Below, in pieces: positions 24,853-31,739 of a DNA stretch of 45,929 bases; position 1 is the first letter of the stretch; each line of letters begins with the position of its first letter. The stretch is taken from the NCBI GenBank assembly GCA_034660035.1, contig JAYEIJ010000040.1, positions 1 to 45,929 on the forward strand, given 5' to 3'. The notes beneath the pieces are model-generated. The model did no database searches. It was not told the DNA's origin and saw only the letters and a program-made list of their open reading frames with translations. Source of the DNA: JAHEEL01 sp034660035. GTDB taxonomy: Bacteria > Actinomycetota > Acidimicrobiia > Spongiisociales > UBA5794. A program made the position numbers and the translations under genes.

Positions 24853-27435
24853 GTGCTTTCATCAGATGCAATGGATTTCGTCGGCAGAGACAGCGAACTC
24901 GATCAGCTCGTGACGGCGTTGGACTCGGCGTCGGACGGCAATGGCCGTTTCGTGGTCATCCGCGGAGAAGCCGGCATCGGCAAAACGGAGCTGCTCAACT
25001 CATTCTGCGATGGCCGTGGAACGAGCATCGACGTTCTGTTCGGAACCTGTGAAGACCTGACCACGCCCCGACCCTTCCAGCCTCTCTACGCTATTGCGAA
25101 CGACGCACCCGAGATCAGAGAGTCTCTCCAAGCGGCAGACACGTTCGCGGTCGCAAGAGCTCTCCTTTCTCGCCTGAACGGTCGTGGGGCAAGCACAGTG
25201 GTCGTCATCGATGATGCCCATTGGGCTGATCAGGCAACGCTGGAGGTACTCAAGTACGTCGGGAGACGCATCGCAGACACGAGGGGGCTTCTCGTGGTGC
25301 TCATCAGGGATGAAGACACGCCCGTTGAGCACCCTCTTCGGAACGTCGTCGCCAGCGTTCCACCTGCGTCGGCCGTTCGCATTGCTCTTCAGCCGCTCGA
25401 CCTCGCTTCGGTGCAAGCGGTTGCCGGCGAACACGATGCCGGTGAGCTCTACGCGCTCACCGGGGGGAATCCGCTTCTCCTGGGCGAATACCTCCAATCG
25501 GATTCCGCCGTCCCCCTGCCAATCGAAGATCTGGTCCTGGCCCGGTTGAACACACTGAGTCCGAGTGCTCGATCGATCGCTGAATTCGTGTCGGTGTCGC
25601 CGGGTTCGTGCGAGCAGGCGCTCCTGGATGTGTCGCTCAACGTCGCCCCGGGAGACCTCGATGAGTGCGAGCAGAGCGGACTTCTGGTGATCGACGCCAT
25701 TCAACTCGCTTTCCGGCACGAGTTGACTCGCAGAGCTGTTGAGCAGTCGCTTGGTTCGGGAACCCGAATTGCGCTCAATGGGGGGATCGCTCGAGAACTC
25801 GAGTCGGCAAATGCCGACGTTGCGAGGATTCTCCATCACGCGATCCAGGCCGGGAACACCGACGCCATCGCGCGCCTATCGCCTCAAGCGGTTCAGAGGG
25901 CCGTCGCTTCCAGAAGCTATCGGGAGGCAATCCAGCACCTGCAGGATCTCCAACCGTACCTTGAACGACTCGATCCGCTCACGCGAGCGGCGATGCTGGA
26001 ACAGTGGGCCGATGCGACCTCAGCAACCGGCGATGTCGCCAAGTCCCTGGAGACACGGACCGCCGCCGTTGAAGCGTATCGCGAACACGGCACGGCCGTG
26101 CAGCTTGGACGATGCATGCGCCCGTTGGCACTCCTGTATTGGCGCATGAAGCAACCCGAAGCGGCGAAGGCATCCGCGGAAGAAGCAGTTGCCGTGCTTC
26201 AAGGTGATCGAGCCAACTGTGCCGAGTACGCCCTCGCCCTGGCGGACCAAGCGTTCGTGTTCGCCATGCACGGCGAACACGCAGAAGGCCTGGCAGTCCT
26301 CGATGTCGCGATCGCCGCGACTACCGATATCGACGATCCCGGCCTCGCCGCACAGCTGCTGGCAGTTCAGAGCTGGAATGTGTCTTCGGACCGCGATGCA
26401 GAGGTCGCTCGACGCGCGATCGCTCTGGGGGAACAAGCAGGATCGATCACCGCCGTGAGAACCGCCACACCGATTCTCATCTATCGGAGCTCGGAGTTGC
26501 CGCAAACGGAGAGGGACACGGTGCTCTCAGAAGCCTTGACATTCGCTCAAGACCATGGACTCGACGACGTCGCGGCTTTCGCCTACATCCAGAAGTCACA
26601 CGCGTACTGGCGTTCGGGCGACTTCGCCGCCGCCGAAGACGAGGCCCGTTTCGCCGCGCAGATCTGGGACGACCTCAGCCAGAATCTTGCCGTATTCCCG
26701 TTGCTGGCGATCGGGCTGAACCAGGCGCGCCGCGGTTCGCCCCAGATGTTGTCGACCCTTGCGAACGTATTCGATGCGGCGGCCGTCGGTGGAGGACGAA
26801 CGACGCGGGGGGCCAATCCGGCGCTTGCAGAGGCCTACTGGTTGCACGGGAACACGCCGTTCGATCCGGATCGCTCGATCGCCGAACTGCGGGCCGTCTT
26901 CGACGACTCATTCCCAGGTCCAGGAGATGCCTGGGCGTGGGTCTGGATGTGGAAGCTCGGATTGGTATCGACGATCTCCGACCTCGAAGGTACCCGCGAG
27001 GGGCTCCTCGTCAGCGGCGATTGGAGAGGAGCCGCATCCGCATGGGACGCTCCCGGCACGCTGTACATGCGGGCCGTCGCTTTGAGCCATGGCGATACGG
27101 AGGCGAAGATCGAGGCTCTCGCTCTGTTGGACGAGATGGATGCCGAACCGATGCGCAGACGAATCCACAGGGATCTGCGCGAAGCCGGGGTCAAGAACAT
27201 CCCAAGTGGACCCAGATCGGCAACGCGCGATCATCCTGCGGGCCTCACTTCGAGGCAGGCCGACGTGATGGATCTGCTGGAACAGGGACTGACCAACCGG
27301 GAGATCGCCGATAGGTTGTACGTATCGTCCCGCACGGTAGAACACCACGTGGCCGCCATCCTCTCGAAGCTCGGCGCCTCATCACGGGCCGAGGCAGTCG
27401 CCATCGCCGGGAATGCGAAGCCGATGACCCGGTGA
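24853..27435 (+). CDS. LAL-type LuxR family transcriptional regulator
   Basis: This 860-aa protein has an N-terminal STAND-type AAA ATPase (DFVGRDSELDQL, Walker A GEAGIGKTE at about residues 38-46, Walker B VVVIDDAHWAD). A long helical, TPR-like middle follows, and the C-terminus is a LuxR/GerE helix-turn-helix (LTSRQADVMDLLEQGL, NREIADRLYVSSRTVEHHVAAILSKLG, last ~60 residues). Such MalT-like activators multimerise on ATP and ligand and bind repeated sites upstream of -35 boxes. GTG 24853 or ATG 24871 (MDFVGRD) could be the start; the second fits the usual N-terminus better. A terminator hairpin follows. Nearby phased GCTAC repeats are its likely target. Confidence 0.9.
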   Translation: MLSSDAMDFVGRDSELDQLVTALDSASDGNGRFVVIRGEAGIGKTELLNSFCDGRGTSIDVLFGTCEDLTTPRPFQPLYAIANDAPEIRESLQAADTFAVARALLSRLNGRGASTVVVIDDAHWADQATLEVLKYVGRRIADTRGLLVVLIRDEDTPVEHPLRNVVASVPPASAVRIALQPLDLASVQAVAGEHDAGELYALTGGNPLLLGEYLQSDSAVPLPIEDLVLARLNTLSPSARSIAEFVSVSPGSCEQALLDVSLNVAPGDLDECEQSGLLVIDAIQLAFRHELTRRAVEQSLGSGTRIALNGGIARELESANADVARILHHAIQAGNTDAIARLSPQAVQRAVASRSYREAIQHLQDLQPYLERLDPLTRAAMLEQWADATSATGDVAKSLETRTAAVEAYREHGTAVQLGRCMRPLALLYWRMKQPEAAKASAEEAVAVLQGDRANCAEYALALADQAFVFAMHGEHAEGLAVLDVAIAATTDIDDPGLAAQLLAVQSWNVSSDRDAEVARRAIALGEQAGSITAVRTATPILIYRSSELPQTERDTVLSEALTFAQDHGLDDVAAFAYIQKSHAYWRSGDFAAAEDEARFAAQIWDDLSQNLAVFPLLAIGLNQARRGSPQMLSTLANVFDAAAVGGGRTTRGANPALAEAYWLHGNTPFDPDRSIAELRAVFDDSFPGPGDAWAWVWMWKLGLVSTISDLEGTREGLLVSGDWRGAASAWDAPGTLYMRAVALSHGDTEAKIEALALLDEMDAEPMRRRIHRDLREAGVKNIPSGPRSATRDHPAGLTSRQADVMDLLEQGLTNREIADRLYVSSRTVEHHVAAILSKLGASSRAEAVAIAGNAKPMTR

Positions 27436-27469
27436 AGGTGCATCCAAGAGATCGGGCCGACGTGTGTGA

Positions 27470-27511
27470 TCCTCCGGGTCGGCGCTTTCTGTCTGCGGCC
27501 GACCCGGAGGA
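27470..27511. terminator. Terminator hairpin after LuxR gene
   Basis: TCCTCCGGGTCGGC (27470-27483) is perfectly complementary to GCCGACCCGGAGGA (27498-27511), with a 14-nt loop. It begins 35 nt after the LuxR stop and ends 10 bp before the stop of the convergent small gene, so it can act on both strands. Confidence 0.6.
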
Positions 27512-27520
27512 CCCGTAGGA

Positions 27521-27748
27521 TCAGGTCATCTCTGTCGCTTCGATGGATGCCACCGAACCGGTCTCGTTGGTTCTGCTCGCGAACGGAAACCAGCCTCCGA
27601 TGGCCACCGCGTATTGAAAGAGCCTCTTACGTCGCTCGCGGCGGTCGCGGGCTCGCATCTCGACATGGTGCCGGGCAACATCGCCGGACCCGACGCTGGG
27701 CTCGAGATTGCTCATGTGGGATCGGATGTATTCGGGTGTGCTGTGCAC
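27521..27748 (-). CDS. Small protein of unknown function with activator-like promoter
   Basis: The frame encodes 75 residues from GTG 27748, 6 nt after AAGGAGAGG, a strong ribosome binding site. It has an acidic/polar N-terminus (TPEYIRSHMSNLEPSVG), a very basic middle (RARDRRERRKR) and a short hydrophobic stretch (LFQYAVAIGGWFPF) that might touch the membrane. I do not recognise a family. Codon use is G/C-rich at third positions. Support comes from the ribosome binding site, the promoter at 27786-27814 and the phased repeats just upstream. The frame is open a little further upstream, but without signals. Confidence 0.55.
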   Translation of the reverse strand: MHSTPEYIRSHMSNLEPSVGSGDVARHHVEMRARDRRERRKRLFQYAVAIGGWFPFASRTNETGSVASIEATEMT

Positions 27749-27785
27749 GATGGACCTCTCCTTGGTCTCGTCGGTCTGTGGATCC

Positions 27786-27814
27786 AACGTATCGACCGGA
27801 GACAACGCTGTCAT
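27786..27814 (-). promoter_or_regulatory. Promoter of the small gene next to LuxR regulator
   Basis: On the minus strand ATGACA (27814-27809) and TACGTT (27791-27786) are spaced 17 bp apart. The nearest GCTAC repeat begins 8 bp upstream of the -35 box, the geometry expected for an activator contacting RNA polymerase. Confidence 0.5.
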
Positions 27815-27822
27815 CGGTAGGC

Positions 27823-27896
27823 GCTACACAGATAGAGGGCGGCAGCTACACAAACCCGTCGGGGGCGCTACCTAGGAAGCCGGACCGCTACCTAGG
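27823..27896. repeat. Four phased GCTAC repeats, likely LuxR-type activator sites
   Basis: GCTAC occurs at 27823, 27845, 27867 and 27887, in the same orientation at steps of 22, 22 and 20 bp (about two helical turns). The first two are followed by ACA and the last two by CTAGG; the last contains ACCTAGGT, a perfect 8-bp palindrome. The array lies upstream of the -35 of the small minus-strand gene. The remaining sequence to 28080 shows no gene. Confidence 0.6.
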
Positions 27897-28080
27897 TTGC
27901 GAACAAGGCACAGCAATCTGGAGATCTGTGAGTATCGCGTCGGCCCGACGATGCTTCCCGGCTCTTCGGATTTGAGCGGGGTGTGGCAAAGAAGAAGAAG
28001 CCGGTAGTGAGCCGGGTGAAGCCTCGGAACGGAGTACGACTCGGAGGTCTTGTATCGGTTGGTTGCGTGAACCGCCGGAC

Positions 28081-29550
28081 TCAGGGCGTCAACCATCCGA
28101 GCATCTGCTCGCGGGCCGCGGGATTCGTGAAATAGCCCGAGTGGTCCACCCCTGCGTTCACGCCGAACTCGAGGTGAGGGACGATCGGGAATCGATCGGA
28201 CCCGTTCTCCTGATATGGGCTCGCTGCCGGAACGACGAGGTCGTTGGGCGCCTTGAAGATCTTGTCCATCAGCCGATCGGCCGCATAGCGCTTCCATCCT
28301 GCGTTCGTCGGCTCGAAATCGCTCGAGAGAGCGAAGTAGCGGCCGCCCTGCTCCGCCCGGGCGTTGAGTTCGGCGAGGAAGTCACCTTCGGGCCGCATCG
28401 ACTGCAGGCCGTCGAGGCCGTTGAGAACGCCGGTCGACACGAGCTTCGCGACGGTGATGACCGCATCGAGAGTATCGGTGACGAAGTTCGTCGGGATGAA
28501 GTTGATGAGGTTCGTGTATGAGTCGACGAAGTCTCCCATGTACTTCGCGTTGGTCAGGACCGTCCCGTTGTTCGGCGCTGCAGCGAAGATGACCTTGTCG
28601 ACCCGGATTCCACGGTCGCCGAGGTCGAATTCGTCGATGCGCTCGGCGAGGACGCGGCTCACGAGACCGCCGCGCGAGTGGCAGATGATGTCGAGATCGA
28701 GGTTGATTCCGTCGGGTAGGTGCTCGACGAACCACGCCACGTTGTCCATGGGATCATCACACAGCGTGAAGTGATCGAAAGCGAACACCCGCCCTCCGTA
28801 GATGTCGTGGAGATCTCCGACGAACGACGTGGGAAGCCCACCGAATCCGGCATGCGCCCTCGAGAAGGTCCCGTGGACCATGAGCAGGGATCGACCGGAT
28901 CCCATGACGTCCCAGGCGGGGGAATCGGCGTCCGGCGACGCGTAGTCTGCCTCGGTGAAGGAGCGGAATCGGTAGGGACGCTTCGCCTCCTCCCAACGGC
29001 GGGCGAAGAACTCGCCGACCAGTCCGAACACGGGATCCAGGAGGGGGAACACGACGATCCCGATGATCTTCTTGGCGACCGCCCCGAACGCCCCGCGCCC
29101 GGTTCCGTCGTCCGTACCGGGAGCGACGGCTCGGGGAATCACGAACGTTCGTGTCGCCCCACCGCGCGTGGTGTCGAGGGCGCCGGATTCGTCGCGGGCG
29201 TAGCTCCAGGTCGTCACGCCGCTTTCGTCGGTGTACACGAGGATCTGACCCCAGCCGGCTCCCGGATCCGGGACGTCGAGCACCATCGCCGGCTCGTCGT
29301 AGTGGGTGGCCCGCGTCCCGACCGGCGAGGCATCCGGCTCCTCATACGTGTCGCTCAACTCGAGGATCAGTTGGGTCTCGACGTGTTGCCCGTCGAAGGC
29401 CTCGGCGAGCGCATCGGTCCATCCGGAAGCGGCCCTCGTTCCCGCTTCACCCGGCAGGTAGGCATCGACCCGCCCCGACAGTCCGGGAGTCTGAATCGTG
29501 ATCCCCTCGATCGTGATCGGGTTGCCGTTGGGTCGTAGTCGTTCGCTCAC
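28081..29550 (-). CDS. Alpha/beta hydrolase of the CHAT operon
   Basis: This 489-aa protein has about 200 N-terminal residues of unclear, beta-rich sequence with a short hydrophobic stretch (KIIGIVVFPLLDPVFGLVG, about 161-179). A lipase-type alpha/beta hydrolase domain follows. VHGTFS (225-230) supplies the oxyanion hole, ICHSRGG holds the nucleophile Ser292, APNDLVVP gives Asp437 and VDHSGYF gives His470, a complete triad. Relatives act as lipases, thioesterases or esterases; the substrate is unknown. The start is GTG 29550, 7 nt after AAGGAG and 20 nt after the CHAT gene stop, so the two are co-transcribed. It could be the effector or the protease substrate of the CHAT pair. Confidence 0.8.
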   Translation of the reverse strand: MSERLRPNGNPITIEGITIQTPGLSGRVDAYLPGEAGTRAASGWTDALAEAFDGQHVETQLILELSDTYEEPDASPVGTRATHYDEPAMVLDVPDPGAGWGQILVYTDESGVTTWSYARDESGALDTTRGGATRTFVIPRAVAPGTDDGTGRGAFGAVAKKIIGIVVFPLLDPVFGLVGEFFARRWEEAKRPYRFRSFTEADYASPDADSPAWDVMGSGRSLLMVHGTFSRAHAGFGGLPTSFVGDLHDIYGGRVFAFDHFTLCDDPMDNVAWFVEHLPDGINLDLDIICHSRGGLVSRVLAERIDEFDLGDRGIRVDKVIFAAAPNNGTVLTNAKYMGDFVDSYTNLINFIPTNFVTDTLDAVITVAKLVSTGVLNGLDGLQSMRPEGDFLAELNARAEQGGRYFALSSDFEPTNAGWKRYAADRLMDKIFKAPNDLVVPAASPYQENGSDRFPIVPHLEFGVNAGVDHSGYFTNPAAREQMLGWLTP

Positions 29551-29570
29551 AGGGATTCTCCTTGCTCGGT

Positions 29571-31739
29571 TCAGCGAATCAGCCGCAGGGCCGGATGTCC
29601 GAAGTACTGGTAGGCCATGAAGGTCGCCGACGGCGCTTCGCCGGAGTCACGTTCCGTCGCCTCCGTGTCGGCCGACGGGTCCGTGGGGGGCCGGAAACCG
29701 GCCCGGGCCGTCCTGACCGCTTCGCCCACGGAACTCCCGGTGAAGACGCTCTCGTAGAAGCTGAGAGCGACGGACTTGGCGATGTCGTCCTTGACGCTCC
29801 AGAGCGGGGCGATCACCCCGGATGCGCCGGCGTTGAGGAACTCCGCGGCGATCCCGGAGTAGTCGCCGAGCACCGCTGAGCCGGTTCCAACCTGGCAAGC
29901 GTTGAGGAAGACGAACGGCCGGCCGATCATGTCCAGGCCGCGAACCTTGTCGGAGTCGAGAACGGTCCGGTCGGCCAGGATCAGCCCGTTCCCCACGCTG
30001 TGTTCGTCGTACCTGCCGTGGATCGCCATATGGAGCACATCGCGGTGCGGAGTCCCGTTGACGACGGCGCGCACGTCCGCGTAGTTGGCATCGACGCCGA
30101 CGGCGCCGTACCGGGCGGCGAGTTCGGTGCGCTCACCGTCTGCGGCTTCGAGGGCCGGCCATCCCGGGATCGACGAGTAATCGCCGGTGACGACCGCGAT
30201 CGCCGAGGCCTCGAGTTCGTGCGGCGGGGGGAGTTGCGCTCGTTTCAGGACCCACCGGCCCATCGACACCTGCGCTCCCAGGAAGGGTGGGGCGTCATGG
30301 TCGAAGCGTTCCGACTCCATGGCGGTGAGTTCCCACGGGATGTACGGCTCGTCGGAGAGGAGCAGCAGCGTCGGGGGCCAGTGCTCTCCTGCGGTGCGCA
30401 CCCGGTCGGCGACCTCATCAAGCGTGATCCAGAACGCCTCCGGGAGCTGCTCTGCGAGGAGTCGGCCCTTGCCGATCAGGGCATCCCAGAGCCCCGGTTT
30501 GCCTTCCATGGCGTTCATGTAGTCGATGAGCAGCCGGGCGTACTCCCGAGCGTCCCCGCCGACGTCGACGGCGATCTTCTCGTCGGGAAGGGTCACGTTG
30601 TCTGCATACGGCGTCCCCATCACGAGCCACAGCCGTCCCGGCTTCTCGCTCTCGTGGAGGATGACGGTGAGATCCGGCGGGACCTCGCCCGTGGGAATGG
30701 CAACGTCGAGAGGGTCGGGTCGTGGGGGCGCGGGCGCCTCGACGTCGGGGTTGCCGATGACGACGACGGGGCGGAAGGCCGCTCCAACGACCTGGCCGCC
30801 GATCTCGTAGGTTGCGTTGATCACTCTCAGCGTGTGATCCCCGGCGGGTGCGTCCGGACTCAGGTGCACGATCACGGTCGGGTACGGTTGATCGGGAGTC
30901 ACGGCGAGCTGATGGCGCCACCGCTCATCGTCGCGGATGCTGAACCCTTCGGTCGTCACGTGGACGGTCAGGATGTACTCATCCGGCGTTCCGGGAGGCG
31001 GCACGATCGCGATGTCGTCGGTCTCGATCACCCCGCGCGACGGGGTCGGAGAAAGGCCGATGGCGAGTTCGAACTCGGTGCCTGCGATGACGGTCTCATC
31101 GCAATCGAGTTGCGCGTAGGCCTTGTGCGGTTCCTCGGCCGGAGGTTCGGCGACCCCCGCCCCGGCGTCCCCGCCCGGTGAACCGGCCGTTTCCCTCTCC
31201 CAGCCGGGCCGATCGTGCCCGCCCATGAGACCCGCACCTTCGGTGCCCTCCGTGCTCTCCAGATCCGCGGCTCCAACAGACACACCCCCAACGATCACAC
31301 CCGGTACGTGAATCGGTGGCGGCCGCTCTGAGGCGCTTTGCCCGCCGCCCAGCCCCGAGTTCCTGTCGGCATACCGTTCCCGGGGCTCTTTCTGGAAGTG
31401 AACTCCGACAACGTCGCCCGACTGATCGACCAGCACGATTCGCCGCTGCGAGTGCATGAGGGCGAGCGCTGAGAGCTCGAGAGGCCCTGGAAGCGTGGTG
31501 CCGCTGACCCTATGGGTAAGGGCAGAGAAAGCTCCGAGCGACTCTCCCAGGTCGCTGAGCCGGTCCGCATCATTCGCCGTACCGAGTTGCAAGGCTTCGT
31601 CCCGTTCGAGAACGACGAAGCCCCCGTCCGCGAGCCGCACGACGAGATACCAGGGCGATTCGGTGGCGAGGTTCGCCAACGCGACGGCCCGCACGACGAG
31701 GAGTCGGTCGTCGACGACGGAGAAGGCCGGGACGCTCAT
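29571..31739 (-). CDS. Soluble CHAT-domain cysteine protease
   Basis: This 722-aa protein has no membrane helix. About 130 N-terminal residues are of unknown type (AFSVVDDRLLVVRAVALANL). A flexible Gly/Glu/Pro linker (about 125-205) and an Ig-like beta domain (about 208-330, LDCDETVIAGTEFELAIGLSP) follow, and the C-terminus is a CHAT domain (about 355-722). The clan CD catalytic dyad is visible as His574 (HMAIHGRY) and Cys615 (FLNACQVGTG), with IPWELTAMES before it and GASGVIAPLWSV after it. CHAT proteases cut partner proteins, often in immunity or death pathways. The ATG overlaps the upstream gene's stop (ATGA), so its synthesis is coupled to that of the membrane CHAT protein. Confidence 0.88.
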   Translation of the reverse strand: MSVPAFSVVDDRLLVVRAVALANLATESPWYLVVRLADGGFVVLERDEALQLGTANDADRLSDLGESLGAFSALTHRVSGTTLPGPLELSALALMHSQRRIVLVDQSGDVVGVHFQKEPRERYADRNSGLGGGQSASERPPPIHVPGVIVGGVSVGAADLESTEGTEGAGLMGGHDRPGWERETAGSPGGDAGAGVAEPPAEEPHKAYAQLDCDETVIAGTEFELAIGLSPTPSRGVIETDDIAIVPPPGTPDEYILTVHVTTEGFSIRDDERWRHQLAVTPDQPYPTVIVHLSPDAPAGDHTLRVINATYEIGGQVVGAAFRPVVVIGNPDVEAPAPPRPDPLDVAIPTGEVPPDLTVILHESEKPGRLWLVMGTPYADNVTLPDEKIAVDVGGDAREYARLLIDYMNAMEGKPGLWDALIGKGRLLAEQLPEAFWITLDEVADRVRTAGEHWPPTLLLLSDEPYIPWELTAMESERFDHDAPPFLGAQVSMGRWVLKRAQLPPPHELEASAIAVVTGDYSSIPGWPALEAADGERTELAARYGAVGVDANYADVRAVVNGTPHRDVLHMAIHGRYDEHSVGNGLILADRTVLDSDKVRGLDMIGRPFVFLNACQVGTGSAVLGDYSGIAAEFLNAGASGVIAPLWSVKDDIAKSVALSFYESVFTGSSVGEAVRTARAGFRPPTDPSADTEATERDSGEAPSATFMAYQYFGHPALRLIR

